64,000 bases of DNA from NCBI GenBank assembly GCA_031179305.1, contig JAPSHX010000009.1, positions 62,001 to 126,000 on the forward strand, given 5' to 3'. The notes beneath the pieces were generated by a model. The model made no database searches, was not told where the DNA came from, and saw nothing but the letters and a program-made list of their open reading frames with translations. The translations under genes were made by a program, and so were the position numbers. Shown here piece by piece: positions 47,565-57,986 of this stretch (position 1 is its first letter; each line of letters opens with the position of its first letter). This DNA is from Paenarthrobacter sp. (GTDB lineage Bacteria; Actinomycetota; Actinomycetes; Actinomycetales; Micrococcaceae).

Positions 47565-47979
47565 CATAAGCACCGCCGTCGTTCCTTCCTCAAGCGACCC
47601 CTCCGGGAAGGTTCCGCATCGGAGCCTTCCGGCGGCGGTAGGCACGTTCCTCTGGGAGCTGCCCCGCAACATCCTCATTCTCTTGCTGAAGTCGTACCGT
47701 AAGGTCGTCTCGCCCCTGTACGGTCAGGTTTGCCGTTTCTTCCCCTCCTGCTCGGCCTACGCCTTGGAAGCAGTCACGGTGCATGGCGCCGTTAAGGGTA
47801 GCTGGCTCGCAGCCAAAAGGCTCGCCAAATGTCACCCTTGGAACGCTGGTGGAGTGGACCATGTCCCCGCCGGCCACCGTCATTGGCCTGAAGGCCGGAC
47901 GCCCACAATTGTTGTACTGAACAATCCGGACCAGTTCCTGGCTGCTCAGGCTGATGAAGAAGGCCGCTCGGCGGCCTAA
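47557..47979 (+). CDS. yidD: Membrane protein insertion efficiency factor YidD
   Basis: A 140-residue protein from GTG 47557, inside the end of rnpA. The family core ILLLKSYRKVVSPLYGQVCRFFPSCSAYALEAVTVHGAVKGSWLAAKRLAKCHPWNAGGVDHVP has the conserved Cys pattern. Extensions on both sides (about 35 N-terminal and 35 C-terminal residues) are longer than in the minimal 70-residue form. It aids YidC-dependent membrane insertion. Confidence 0.92.
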   Translation: MHDISTAVVPSSSDPSGKVPHRSLPAAVGTFLWELPRNILILLLKSYRKVVSPLYGQVCRFFPSCSAYALEAVTVHGAVKGSWLAAKRLAKCHPWNAGGVDHVPAGHRHWPEGRTPTIVVLNNPDQFLAAQADEEGRSAA

Positions 47980-47995
47980 CGAATAGGGATATCGT

Positions 47996-48979
47996 ATGGA
48001 CTTCTTTGAAACAATCATGTTTCCGTTCCAATGGCTGGTGTCAATCATCATGGTTGGCTTCCACGAGGGACTGAGCTTCCTTGGAATGCCCGGTGCGAAC
48101 GGCTGGACGTGGACTCTGTCCATCATCGGCCTTGTGTTGGTGATTCGTGCTGCCCTGATTCCCGTCTTCGTCAAGCAGATCAAGGCGCAGCGCGGCATGC
48201 AGCTGCTGCAGCCTGACCTGAAGAAGCTGCAGACCAAGTACAAGGGCAAGACTGATCAGCTCTCGCGTCAGGCCATGGCCCAAGAGCAGATGGCCCTGTA
48301 CAAGAAGCATGGGACCAACCCGTTCTCGGCTTGTTTGCCGATGCTGATCCAGATGCCGTTCTTCTTCGCCCTGTTCCAGGTACTGTCGGGTATTTCAAAC
48401 CGCGCTGACCAAGGCCAGGGCATCGGTGCAATGAGCCACGAACAAGTGGTTCAGTTCGACCAGTCCAGTATTTTTGGCGCACCGCTGTCTGCGTCGCTGC
48501 TGCATGGTGGGGCCGGAGGCAACGAAGCCTCGGTTTGGATCCTCTCCATCATCATGATCATCGCCATGACTGCCTCGCAGTTCATCACGCAGAAGCAGAT
48601 CATGGCTAAGAACATGTCCGAAGAAGCAATGGCCAGCCCGTTCATGCGCCAGCAGAAGATGATGCTCTACATCCTGCCGCTCGTGTTCGGTATTGGTGGA
48701 ATCAACTTCCCCATCGGTGTCCTCATCTACTGGACCACCACTAACCTCTGGACCATGGGCCAGCAGTTCTTCGTCATCCGCCGCATGCCTACTCCGGGTT
48801 CCCCCGCCGCTAAGGCACTGGAGGAGCGCCGTGCCGCGAAGGGCCTGCCCCCGCTGCTGGGTGGCAAGAAGAATGCTGCCGCGGACGCTGCCGCTGAAGC
48901 CGAAGCTGCCGCTGCGGCAGCCGCCGAAATCAGGGCCCAGCGCGTCCAGCCACAACGTAAGAACAGGAAGAAGAAGTAA
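47996..48979 (+). CDS. yidC: Membrane protein insertase YidC
   Basis: A 327-residue Oxa1-type insertase with five helices and no large periplasmic domain. Recognisable parts are WTLSIIGLVLVIRAALIPVFVKQIKAQRGMQLLQPDLKKLQTKYKGKTD with the hydrophilic-groove arginine, TNPFSACLPMLIQMPFFFALFQVL and IGVLIYWTTTNLWTMGQQFFV. The C-terminus is Ala-rich then strongly basic (RKNRKKK), probably ribosome-binding. It overlaps khpB by one base. Confidence 0.96.
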   Translation: MDFFETIMFPFQWLVSIIMVGFHEGLSFLGMPGANGWTWTLSIIGLVLVIRAALIPVFVKQIKAQRGMQLLQPDLKKLQTKYKGKTDQLSRQAMAQEQMALYKKHGTNPFSACLPMLIQMPFFFALFQVLSGISNRADQGQGIGAMSHEQVVQFDQSSIFGAPLSASLLHGGAGGNEASVWILSIIMIIAMTASQFITQKQIMAKNMSEEAMASPFMRQQKMMLYILPLVFGIGGINFPIGVLIYWTTTNLWTMGQQFFVIRRMPTPGSPAAKALEERRAAKGLPPLLGGKKNAAADAAAEAEAAAAAAAEIRAQRVQPQRKNRKKK

Positions 48980-49530
48980 TGTCTGCCGAGAGCACCGAAG
49001 AAGCAATTACCGCTGTGACTGAAGACCAAGAGGACGCGCAGGAAGAGACGCAGTCCAAGACGGCCAGCCGATTGGAAGAGGAAGGCGATATCGCCGCCGA
49101 CTACCTTGAGGAACTCCTGGATATCGCCGACATTGACGGTGACATTGACATTGAGGTCCGCAACGGACGCACGTACATCTCCATCGGTGCTGATGAAGAG
49201 TCTGCAGCGTTGGACAGCCTCGTAGGGCGGGACGGTGAAGTGCTGGAAGCCTTGCAGGAACTGGCCCGCCTCTCGGTCCTTTCCGCTACCGAAAGCCGTT
49301 CACGCCTCGTCCTGGACATCAACGGTTACCGTAAGGAACGCGCCGGAGTGCTTCAGCAGATCGCCGAGGATGCCGTAGCCAAGGTCAAGGCGGATGGTGG
49401 CACGGTTGCCCTTGAGCCGATGAGTGCATACGAGCGCAAGATCGTCCACGACGCCGTTGCTGACCTCGGATTCGTCTCCGAGTCCGAGGGCGAAGGCGCC
49501 GGCCGCCACATCGTCGTTTCGGCTGACTAG
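48979..49530 (+). CDS. khpB: Jag/KhpB RNA-binding protein (KH-R3H)
   Basis: A 183-residue protein with an acidic N-terminus of about 35 residues, a KH domain (40-110, including the IGADEESAALDSLVGRDGEVLEALQEL loop) and a C-terminal R3H domain (115-183, with GTVALEPMSAYERKIVHDAVADLGFVSESEG). The Jag-N domain of Firmicute relatives is absent. KhpB proteins bind RNA and affect cell elongation. The spot between yidC and rsmG is conserved. Confidence 0.93.
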   Translation: MSAESTEEAITAVTEDQEDAQEETQSKTASRLEEEGDIAADYLEELLDIADIDGDIDIEVRNGRTYISIGADEESAALDSLVGRDGEVLEALQELARLSVLSATESRSRLVLDINGYRKERAGVLQQIAEDAVAKVKADGGTVALEPMSAYERKIVHDAVADLGFVSESEGEGAGRHIVVSAD

Positions 49531-49536
49531 CAGCCC

Positions 49537-50187
49537 ATGGTTGAAATCACCGCAGCTGAACTGGAAGCGGCCGAGAAGATCTTTGGGGATCGCTTGGATC
49601 TTGCCAAGCGCTACGTGGAACACCTGGCTACGTCAGGGATGGAACGAGGGCTGATTGGCCCCCGTGAGATTCCGCGCCTCTGGAGTCGTCACGTCCTGAA
49701 CTGTGCAGTAATTGAGTCTGCGATTGCCATGGACAGCCATGTTGCCGATGTCGGATCCGGTGCGGGCCTTCCCGGTCTCTGCCTGGCAATTGCACGCCCA
49801 GACCTCGATCTCACGTTAATTGAGCCGTTGGAGCGTCGTGTTATCTGGCTCCAGGAAGTTGTGGATGACCTCGGCTTGGACAACGTCACCATCATGCGGA
49901 CCCGGGCTGAGCTCGCGGTTGGAATGGTAGATGCTGACGTCGTTACAGCACGTGCAGTTTCTGCCCTTTCCAATCTGGCCGGTCTCACCATCCCACTCCT
50001 GAATGGTCATGGTGAAGTGGTGGCAATCAAGGGACGCAGCGCGGCTGAAGAGATAGAGAAAGCAAAGAAGGTCATACGCAAACTTGGTGGCGTGGAAACG
50101 TCAGTTGTGGTTTGTGGACAGGAGCTTTTGGAGGAACCCACCACCGTGGTGAGGATCATCGTCAACAAGCACGGAAAGACGGCGTAG
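49537..50187 (+). CDS. rsmG: 16S rRNA m7G527 methyltransferase RsmG (GidB)
   Basis: A 216-residue SAM-dependent enzyme that methylates G527 of 16S rRNA; its loss gives low-level streptomycin resistance in many bacteria. The SAM site is VADVGSGAGLPGLCLAIARPDLDLTLIEPLERRVIWLQEVVDDLGL, and VTARAVSALSNLAGLTIPLL is the catalytic-loop region. It starts six bases after khpB and precedes parA as usual. Confidence 0.96.
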   Translation: MVEITAAELEAAEKIFGDRLDLAKRYVEHLATSGMERGLIGPREIPRLWSRHVLNCAVIESAIAMDSHVADVGSGAGLPGLCLAIARPDLDLTLIEPLERRVIWLQEVVDDLGLDNVTIMRTRAELAVGMVDADVVTARAVSALSNLAGLTIPLLNGHGEVVAIKGRSAAEEIEKAKKVIRKLGGVETSVVVCGQELLEEPTTVVRIIVNKHGKTA

Positions 50188-50274
50188 GTCCCGCTCGGTT
50201 TCCCGCGTGTCGGCGGTCGAGCGGTTAGGCTAGAGAACGGCAGCAAGCGCCGAATGAGAGTGAGAGTGTGACCA

Positions 50275-51330
50275 GTGGGTAGTAGTGAAACCTCCACGCA
50301 GCGAATTCCCCCGTTTATGTCTTTGGGGTCCGCGCGGGCCATGGCCACACCCTCTGCATCTCTCCAGTCCGCGATAGTGCGCACTGATTCGGTTGATAAT
50401 GCTGCCGTTTCACGTGAAACTGTCTCAGATGGAGTGCGTAACGTCATGGATTCCATCGATGATTCGAGTCCCATCGCCCGTCAGTTGGCTAACGAAACCC
50501 GACGCCGCGAACGGCTGATCGGACGGGAATTGCCCAAGCCGGACAAAACCCGTATCTTCACCGTTTCCAATCAAAAGGGCGGCGTAGGTAAGACCACCAC
50601 TACCGTGAACATCGCTGCTGCCTTGGCGTCCGCCGGTCTCAACGTGTTGGTGATCGACATCGACCCTCAGGGAAATGCCTCCACAGCTTTGGGTATTGAG
50701 CACCACGCTGACGTAGACAGCATTTACGATGTGCTTATCAACGATCTTCCCCTCAAGGACGTTGTAGCTCCATGCCCTGACATACCCAACCTGATCTGTG
50801 CGCCCGCCACCATTCACCTGGCTGGCGCCGAGATCGAGCTTGTTTCACTCGTGGCCCGCGAGCAGCGACTTCGCCGTGCCATTGACGTCTACGCCAAGGA
50901 GAGGGAGAGCAATGGAGAGGGCCGGCTGGACTTCATCTTTATCGACTGCCCTCCCAGCCTCGGACTTCTGACAGTCAACGCGTTCTGCGCCGCCAGTGAG
51001 GTCCTCATTCCCATCCAGTGCGAGTACTACGCCCTGGAAGGTTTGAGCCAACTGCTCAAGAACATCGAGATGATCCAGAAGCACTTGAACGCAGACCTCG
51101 TTGTCTCCACCATTCTCCTGACCATGTACGACGGCCGCACGAATCTGGCTGCGCAGGTTGCGTCCGAGGTTCGCCAACACTTCCCTGAGCAGGTGCTGGG
51201 TGCTGTAGTTCCTCGGTCGGTACGCATCTCTGAAGCTCCGAGCTATCAGCAGACCGTCATGACGTACGATCCTTCTTCGAGCGGCGCGCTTTCCTACATG
51301 GAAGCAGCCGCCGAAATAGCTGAACGCTAG
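50275..51330 (+). CDS. parA: Chromosome partitioning ATPase ParA
   Basis: A 351-residue deviant Walker ATPase. The ATP site [12 protein letters not shown] begins at residue 101, with [14 protein letters not shown] and [16 protein letters not shown] as further motifs. ParA moves origin-bound ParB complexes to the cell poles. Residues 1-90 are a poorly conserved extension. The start is uncertain: GTG 50275 gives the length shown, and ATG 50341 would still include the parS-encoded VSRET. It is followed by parB after 67 bases. Confidence 0.95.
   Translation: MGSSETSTQRIPPFMSLGSARAMATPSASLQSAIVRTDSVDNAAVSRETVSDGVRNVMDSIDDSSPIARQLANETRRRERLIGRELPKPDKTRIFTVSNQKGGVGKTTTTVNIAAALASAGLNVLVIDIDPQGNASTALGIEHHADVDSIYDVLINDLPLKDVVAPCPDIPNLICAPATIHLAGAEIELVSLVAREQRLRRAIDVYAKERESNGEGRLDFIFIDCPPSLGLLTVNAFCAASEVLIPIQCEYYALEGLSQLLKNIEMIQKHLNADLVVSTILLTMYDGRTNLAAQVASEVRQHFPEQVLGAVVPRSVRISEAPSYQQTVMTYDPSSSGALSYMEAAAEIAER
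50407..50420. promoter_or_regulatory. parS: parS site inside the parA reading frame
   Basis: Exact GTTTCACGTGAAAC, encoding VSRET (residues 45-49) near the ParA N-terminus. The same placement, read as NVSRET, is seen in mycobacterial parA. Confidence 0.92.
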
Positions 51331-51397
51331 AATTCTTGAAACACTGCAACAGCTTGGGCCGGTCCGTGCTCGGCTATTCCATCGGAGGGATGAATCA

Positions 51398-52609
51398 ATG
51401 AGCGAAAAGCGAAGGGGCCTCGGCAGGGGTCTTGGGGCTCTCATTCCTAGCTCGGCCGCGGCCCAAGGGAACGGTGCTGCACCTTCCCGTCCCGTGGATC
51501 TGTTTTTTCCGGAGGCACGGAAAGCTGAGGAGTCTGCAACAGTAGATCCCGTAATTGAGGAATCGGGTTCTGGCGATGCCAAGCCTGCTGCTTCGAAATC
51601 ACCTGCCAAGACCTCGGTGACGAAGTCCTCAAGCACCAAGACATCGACGTCTGTAGGGTCGGGTTCGAAACCCGCAGCTTCACGCACTGTCGCTGCCGTC
51701 AAGCCAGATTCTGACGAAGCAGGTTCGACGGCGACCGCCGCGCCTTCCACTGCATCCCCGAGCTCCTCTCCCGAGGTGGAGTTGGTGGAGGTCCCAGGAG
51801 CTCGGTTTGCTGAAATTCCCGTGGGTGACATCCACCCGAACCGCAAACAGCCTCGTTCGGTCTTCGATGAAGATGACATGGCTGAACTGGTGCACTCTGT
51901 GCGGGAAATCGGGGTCCTCCAGCCAATTGTTGTACGTACTTCTACCGAAAAGGGTGGAGAACCGTATGAATTGGTTATGGGTGAACGTCGCTGGCGTGCA
52001 GTGCAGGCCGCGGGACTCGAAACGATTCCTGCGATTGTTCGTGATACCACCGACGATGACCTTCTCCGCGATGCCCTTCTGGAGAACCTTCACCGTAGCC
52101 AGCTGAATCCGTTGGAAGAAGCCGCGGCCTACCAGCAACTTCTGGAGGACTTCGGAACCACACATGAGCAATTGGCCGACCGGATTGGTCGTTCCCGTCC
52201 ACAGGTGTCCAACACGCTGCGTCTGCTCAAGCTTCCGCCGTTGGTTCAGCGTCGTGTCGCCGCCGGTGTCCTGTCCGCTGGGCATGCCCGTGCTCTCTTG
52301 GCACTCCCGGATGCTGCAGCGATGGAGCGAATGGCACAGAAGATCGTGGCTGAAGGAATGTCAGTCCGGGCTACCGAAGAATCGGTTGCTCTGTACCAAG
52401 ATCCCACCACGCCAGCTAAGAGCAGCATCCCCAAGCCGAATGCGCGGCACGAACGTCTGGACTACTTGGCGTCGTCGCTATCAGACCGTTTAGACACGAA
52501 CGTGAAGATCACTTTGGGCGCACGTAAGGGACGTGTCAGTATCGAGTTCGCCAGCGTTGAAGATCTCAACCGAATTATGGATGTCCTTGGCCCTGGGGCC
52601 GACGACTAG
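51398..52609 (+). CDS. parB: Chromosome partitioning protein ParB
   Basis: A 403-residue CTP-dependent clamp. The N-terminal ParA-activating motif is [14 protein letters not shown] (4-17). Residues 20-130 are a long Ser/Ala/Lys-rich linker. The ParB/Srx domain has IHPNRKQPR and the CTP-binding GERRWRA (195-201), followed by [23 protein letters not shown]. The parS-reading HTH is [26 protein letters not shown]. The C-terminus dimerises ([20 protein letters not shown]). Its many target sites lie directly downstream. Confidence 0.97.
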   Translation: MSEKRRGLGRGLGALIPSSAAAQGNGAAPSRPVDLFFPEARKAEESATVDPVIEESGSGDAKPAASKSPAKTSVTKSSSTKTSTSVGSGSKPAASRTVAAVKPDSDEAGSTATAAPSTASPSSSPEVELVEVPGARFAEIPVGDIHPNRKQPRSVFDEDDMAELVHSVREIGVLQPIVVRTSTEKGGEPYELVMGERRWRAVQAAGLETIPAIVRDTTDDDLLRDALLENLHRSQLNPLEEAAAYQQLLEDFGTTHEQLADRIGRSRPQVSNTLRLLKLPPLVQRRVAAGVLSAGHARALLALPDAAAMERMAQKIVAEGMSVRATEESVALYQDPTTPAKSSIPKPNARHERLDYLASSLSDRLDTNVKITLGARKGRVSIEFASVEDLNRIMDVLGPGADD

Positions 52610-52626
52610 ATCCAACAATCAATTGA

Positions 52627-52659
52627 ATGGGGCTCACATACGATGTGGGCCCCATTTTT
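52627..52659 (+). terminator. Rho-independent terminator after parB
   Basis: ATGGGGCTCACAT and ATGTGGGCCCCAT pair with one mismatch around an ACG loop, and a T5 run follows. It starts 18 bases after the parB stop and seals the operon from the gene-free island. Confidence 0.9.
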
Positions 52660-52727
52660 CTTGTTGAACTGACGCCCGAGGCCAATTTCATGTATATACG
52701 AAGACGGCGATCTACCTGAGTTTCCGT

Positions 52728-52741
52728 GTTTCACGTGAAAC
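52728..52741. promoter_or_regulatory. parS: parS site
   Basis: Exact GTTTCACGTGAAAC, 119 bases after the parB stop, the first site of the island. Confidence 0.93.
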
Positions 52742-53230
52742 GAACTACCTTACGTTGGCAAAGGTTCGGTAGGCAACCCGAAGGAGGTAAGGTAGCCCGC
52801 AGGTACGACAGCCCGAGTCCGTTGGTAGTTTTGGTTCAAGGGCGCTGCCCGTCAGCACTGCTGCTCCCTCTTGGCATAGTGCCCCCTGACGCAAAGACGA
52901 CTAGACGTCAGAGTGTATTACCCCGAAGCTCTTCGGTACGTAGGAAGTGCCAATGGTCTTACCGTAAGTCTGCCGCCAGCCAAGACATCTCTATCCGAAG
53001 GCTAGGCGAGGACCGCTTCTTGTACACACGTCAACCAATTTTGAGACTGACTGCGTTGTGACTATCCCTTCCCGCATGGAGTCGGTACATTCTCCGAAGC
53101 CGATCGCATCGAGCAATTGGCTCCGTATACGTAAAGGTATTGAGGAGGGCTTGGTTGTCCTTGTAGATGATGGCGGAGATAGCCACATACTGGTCGGCAG
53201 TGCTACGGGGGCTAGACGACGTAGAAGTGG

Positions 53231-53244
53231 GTTTCACGTGGAGC
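53231..53244. promoter_or_regulatory. parS: Degenerate parS site
   Basis: GTTTCACGTGGAGC keeps one perfect half and differs at two of 14 positions in the other. Binding would be weak. Confidence 0.5.
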
Positions 53245-53418
53245 ATTCCGACTGGGGCCCATCACTGGACGTATTTTTGGTTCGGTGGGATGGTCTAGTG
53301 CACGACGGTTCCAGATAGGGCCTGGGACCGGACAGAATATGTTTTGAGCGTCCAGCTCAATACCGTCTTGATGTGGATTTGAAGGCCCGCGAAAGCCAAT
53401 GTCCTACAAAGTGGAGAT

Positions 53419-53432
53419 GTTTCACGTGAAAC
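53419..53432. promoter_or_regulatory. parS: parS site (full 16-mer)
   Basis: Exact GTTTCACGTGAAAC within the ideal TGTTTCACGTGAAACA. Confidence 0.94.
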
Positions 53433-53591
53433 ACGCGGCGGTACGACTGACGCCGAGGCCAGTGTAAGGCGTTGTTAACAGAGAGAGCCACATGTATCCG
53501 CTCCCCCTACATGCCCGGTGGTTGGGACTAGCAGACGGATCCACCTGTTGCAGCGCGCTTCATCATCGGGAGCACAAACTGGGTGAAGACC

Positions 53592-53605
53592 GTTTCACGT
53601 GAAAC
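53592..53605. promoter_or_regulatory. parS: parS site
   Basis: Exact GTTTCACGTGAAAC, flanked by C and G, 173 bases after the previous site. Confidence 0.93.
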
Positions 53606-54832
53606 GCTTGTAGTTGCTGCGCATAGATTCGGCTTTATCGCATGTCTAGGTCCCACTTGGGTGGACCTTGCTCAGGTATCGCAACCAATTGCAAAGCAAA
53701 GCGCGGGTTGAGCGTGTCGAATCATTGCTGACCCCTGCTGATAATTGCCTTCAGAAGGGCCCGGATAGGTGGGAAAGCATGGGTCGGACCGCCGAACTAT
53801 ATTGCTGGCTCTGTCAGAACGACGATCGCTAGTGCCCAGTGTCTGCCTCCCACGTCATTGCGTGTGAGAAGGACAGCTTGTATGTCGGACTTCGGCCCAG
53901 TCGGACGTGAGGGTCGTACGAGAGAGACGGACTATTTCCTCGAGTGAGTTCGCTTCTCATCGGCCCCTCTTTCAGTGACAACCTTCATCTACGGGTATTC
54001 ACTTCTCGTAAGAAGCAACAACTATGGAGCATCGCGTTGATTGGGGTGGGTTCTGGAGGACGACTGAATAGATGCATGACATTGGGCAGCTTGTGACATG
54101 GACGCTCCCTGTACCCTCCTAGGTCCTGTTCTAGGGGGTTCGCTAGCGCAGCCCGCCACGCGCCGCCGGAATCCGGCAACGGTGGAGTTCATGAACCTGC
54201 TACGAATCTTCTGCCGTGCGAAGACTATCCTGGAGGACCACGACAGCTCAGGCATAGTCATGTTCTTCGGGTGCTACGGACGATGTGCCGTCGGTAGTTA
54301 GTCGGCGCCCCGCCGGCCCGAGCACCCGGTTGTCTGCTCGTATCTGAAGCGCGCCTAAACACTGGAACTAGAGACGGTCTACGGAGTACGCGTGTGGGTA
54401 GCGGTCTGCATTCTCTACTGCGCGGACTGAGTCCTTCCACTAATAGAGGGTCAGGTGCGCTTGAATATATGCAAACTGGGCTCAAGTCAGTTCCCAAAGG
54501 CGGAGGACGATGCCAGCAGGGCCAACCGATCTCCTGGGGTGTGCGACAAAGGCGGGACAAGCCGCGCGCCATCCGCCCGTTCTTAGTCGATTGTGCTGAC
54601 GAGCTCCGTGTGTGGCCGTTATAGGAGTCGTGTCCGCAAGGCTTCCGGGCGCGACACCAAATGGCTTAGACTCCTGTAGCAGCCTCTGGCATTACTGTTG
54701 GGAGCAGTGACGTTGGCCACGATTGGTCTGATGTTGATGCGGGGTCGCGGTCCCGGAGAGCTTCACATGTAGTGCACCGGCGTGCGGGTCGCGTCAGTGG
54801 AAGCTCATAGTGCCACAGTCGCGGCGCCGCAT

Positions 54833-54846
54833 GTTTCACGTGAAAC
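54833..54846. promoter_or_regulatory. parS: parS site (full 16-mer)
   Basis: Exact site within TGTTTCACGTGAAACA, 57 bases before the first group of DnaA-like boxes. Confidence 0.94.
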
Positions 54847-54902
54847 AGCACGACGCAGACACTGTTCCCAACGATGGTGACAACAGCAACGGGAATTGGA
54901 GT

Positions 54903-55301
54903 CGTGGATAAGTCAGTGGATATCTCTGTGGATAACTTTGGGGATAACCTTGCGTGCGGGTACCGATTCCCGACGAGCCCCTATAACTTAGTGAGGGGCT
55001 GAGCTGCGATTGCGCCTGTTGATTAATGGCGAGAGATTCAAACTAGCGCGGAAAGGGGCAGCGTTCTGGATCTGGCGTCCTCAGGTCGCGAAAGCTGCCC
55101 CATTTGCGGTGATTTCTCGTGGTATTAGGCTGATTCTGAACGACTGAACGGTCCACTTCCACGCACCTGTTGGTACAGCCCAGTAGAGGGCGGCCTTGTC
55201 GTTGAGCAGGCGCCTATGGGTGCCGCCTAGCCATCAGTGTGTGTAATGTCATGACCGGTGGATAAGCCTGTGGATAACGATGTGTATAAACCGGTGGATA
55301 A
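54903..55301. other. Two DnaA-box groups inside the parS island
   Basis: Group one at 54903-54949 has CGTGGATAA, an exact TGTGGATAA (54927-54935) and a GGGGATAA word. Group two at 55257-55301 has GGTGGATAA, exact TGTGGATAA (55269-55277), TGTGTATAA (55281-55289, the TTATACACA type) and GGTGGATAA. All are on the same strand and spaced about 12 bases apart in group two. Confidence 0.65.
55055..55101. repeat. Inverted repeat between the DnaA-box groups
   Basis: GGGGCAGC at 55055-55062 and GCTGCCCC at 55094-55101 pair exactly with a 31-base spacer. It could fold as a long hairpin; no T-run follows. Confidence 0.5.
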
Positions 55302-55795
55302 CAACGTCAAAAGCGGCGGGGCTTGAACCATCTCCACGAAAGCTCAAGCTCAAGGGTGACATGGACCGTCTTCCTTATAGGGTCTGCTTGGATGACTTAA
55401 GCCGCCCCTACCCGACAGTTCTTCTCCAGGTTTGATGGTGATTTGCAGAAGACAAGGCCTACGTGGATTTTGGCTGCTCTCCTCAGCTAGGGAGCCGAGG
55501 CTGGCGACGGCAATTCATCCGATGTCTCCCATGTGAAAAGCGAGCTGACGAATTGGTGTCGCGGTGCTAGGTCGCTGGCTAGTCTCCCCCAAGTAAGCGG
55601 AATGACCTGGCAGTTTGAAGCTATGCGCTAAGCTACTGCTCACCGGACGGCCTGGCGAGCAACAGAACGAAAGTCTGCGGTGCCGCGCTCTGGTTGTCCA
55701 CCACGCCCACACCGCTGCGGCATATACCTCTGGCTTCTCTTAGCTTCCACTGAGCCGAGCCGAGCCGAGGCGACAATAGGGCGGTGGGTTACTGC

Positions 55796-55809
55796 GTTTC
55801 ACGTGAAAC
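55796..55809. promoter_or_regulatory. parS: parS site
   Basis: Exact GTTTCACGTGAAAC, first of a pair with the next site 36 bases on. Confidence 0.93.
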
Positions 55810-55831
55810 GTCCACCACCGTATTGATCCGT

Positions 55832-55845
55832 GCTTCACGTGAAAC
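55832..55845. promoter_or_regulatory. parS: parS site, one mismatch
   Basis: GCTTCACGTGAAAC differs at one position and keeps the central CACGTG and a perfect right half. Confidence 0.8.
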
Positions 55846-56396
55846 AGCCGCGGAGCAGGTCCGAACACTGCCCCTGTGCCAAGGAGCGCCGTAGGAGAAC
55901 CTACATGCCCCTTGAAGAGGGTAGTTCCCTAAGCTATTGGCACGGATCTCAACTTCAATGTCGAGGGAACCGGTCGTTGGGGCGGCGGTCATTCACTAGC
56001 CCGGTCTGGACCTCGTCGGCTACTGATTCGCCCGTTGAGTGAATTGATCACATGATGCGGGCAGAACTCTTGTGCACGAACGACTGAACTGTCGGTGCGT
56101 GTGATGCTTCGGTGGGAATCGACCTCGCATTCCCAAGGTGGATCGTGGATCGAATTTCTGGCCATGCCATGAGAACGTTTTGTTTCCCAGTCCAGCTTCT
56201 TCAGAGGCCTGATGCCTTCACCCACTAAAGCAACGAGGCTGGATTTTATATGTCTTGTATTCAGTATTTCGGTGTTTCCTTCGGACTCCGTTAGAAGTGG
56301 CTATTGCTGAGGCGACAAGTTCGGTTCGGTAGATATCCAACGGCGGGTGAAGTGCAAAGGTGCAGTATTGGGCGGAGTGATGGACGCCGTCATCGC

Positions 56397-56410
56397 GTTT
56401 CACGTGAAAC
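56397..56410. promoter_or_regulatory. parS: parS site
   Basis: Exact GTTTCACGTGAAAC. Confidence 0.93.
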
Positions 56411-57457
56411 ACTTCCAACCGATACAAATGCCGACAGCCAGTCCGTTTAGGTGCGTTCCACGTCGGCGGCAGGTCATGGCTATGCGGTGACCCAAGGTTG
56501 GTTGGAAAATATCCGAGTGACTGCCCAAAGTGGGAGTGTGTCTTTCGGAAAGCGTGAACCGCCAGAGCGATTCGGTCGTTGTGGCTTGACTGGTAAGTCG
56601 CGCTGGCTGGCAACGAGGTGGCGGTTCAACGGTGATGGCGTTCCCTTAGTGGGCCGCTCCCCCACAAGCGATGCTGTTCGGAGGCGTGGATATGACGATG
56701 GCTCGGCACCCTGATCCCGTACGGAAAGAGTTACTTCGACGCGTTGGCCGGCGAAGACGGGCGATCATTTTCCTTGGCGTGGTAGCGGGGAACGTTCTGC
56801 GTGTCCAACTGACTCCTGGCGATGTGTGGCTATGGGGCGTCGCACGATCCGAGGCTATAGTCAACTGTGTTCCGTACACCTATTCCACTCGCCAACCTTC
56901 ACAAGATCTGCCACGCATGAGCTTTGGGCCTACGAACCTCCAAGCCGTGCACAGCCTGCGTACCGAAAACCACTGCGGAACAGCACACTGCAGCTTCGCC
57001 TGCCTACAGGCTGTGCTCTGCCTCTTATACGCCCCAGGTGGTTCTTACGGCCTTCGTTGGGTTAAGCGGCCCCAGTAGACCCTCTAAGCCGTCATCGATA
57101 GCTATCAAAGCCCACGAGGCCCGTCGAGAGCCCGCGATGTGCCTTTGAGGTCCCAGCAGAGGGCTCAGGGCTCTCGTCCATGGAATCCCTGCCTGGCCTT
57201 CCAATCGCGGCCCCACACCTCGGTCGTTGTTCACTGGGAGCAGACGCTTTCATGCTCCCAGCTACAGACCGTCAGCCCCTAACGTCTATAGCGGCCTTGG
57301 ACGTCTCACCGAAATGAGGAGTGGTTGGTCTTCGGAAGGGCGCACTTACATGCGTTCTAGGGAATTCCTAGGCTCGTGGTTGTTGATTGCAGTAGAGGCT
57401 ACTTGCTTCTTGGTATTCTCCGAGACTAAGAGCCGATTGCTTCTGAGAGCTCGTGAT

Positions 57458-57471
57458 GTTTCACGTGAAAC
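57458..57471. promoter_or_regulatory. parS: parS site (full 16-mer)
   Basis: Exact site within TGTTTCACGTGAAACA, 75 bases before the last site. Confidence 0.94.
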
Positions 57472-57532
57472 AGGATAGGGAGCAATGCTCATGAAGAGAC
57501 AATGCGCAGTGATTAGTCTCGCCACGTCCTTC

Positions 57533-57546
57533 GTTTCACGTGAAAC
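57533..57546. promoter_or_regulatory. parS: parS site
   Basis: Exact GTTTCACGTGAAAC followed by A, the last of the island. Confidence 0.93.
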
Positions 57547-57926
57547 ACGCGGCAATAGGGATACGTCAGCGCAGGCATGGTCAACGAGAGAACCCAAGTT
57601 TCGGCGGATTCCAAGAACTGGACGATCAACAGCATGGAGTAGGGCGTCGCACAAACGGAAATCATATTGAGTGCTCACTGCAGGGGCTCGCGGAAGCAAC
57701 CGTAGACGAGTCAACCCACCCTGTGGTTATAGGAATTCCTTCGAGCGAGCGTAGTTGAGAATCCGGGGAGAGTGTAAGGGCAGTCCGACTCTCGGTTCTA
57801 GTGCTCCCTGAAAGCCATTACCGGATAGGCTGTCGAATCCCCCTTGACAGGCCTACTAGTCCAGCCGAACCGAATCGGCCTGCCTGAGTTGCAGACGGAC
57901 GGAACCTGGTCGGACGGGTGCGGAGC

Positions 57927-57986
57927 AAGCACGAGGGATGTGAGAGAAGGTCCAGTGGAAGCACGAGGGATGTGAGAGAAGGTCCA
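57927..57986 (+). repeat. 28-base tandem repeat, two copies
   Basis: Two identical 28-base units beginning AAGCACGAGGGATGTGAGAG lie at 57927-57954 and 57959-57986 with a four-base GTGG spacer. Identity is complete, which suggests a recent duplication. Confidence 0.85.

Noticed and set aside
56671..57078. 135-codon frame in the parS island
   Set aside because: No domain, no good ribosome site, and Cys/His/Trp-rich composition like random sequence. Other frames in the island (53058-53318, 54098-54301, 57227-57478) fail for the same reasons.
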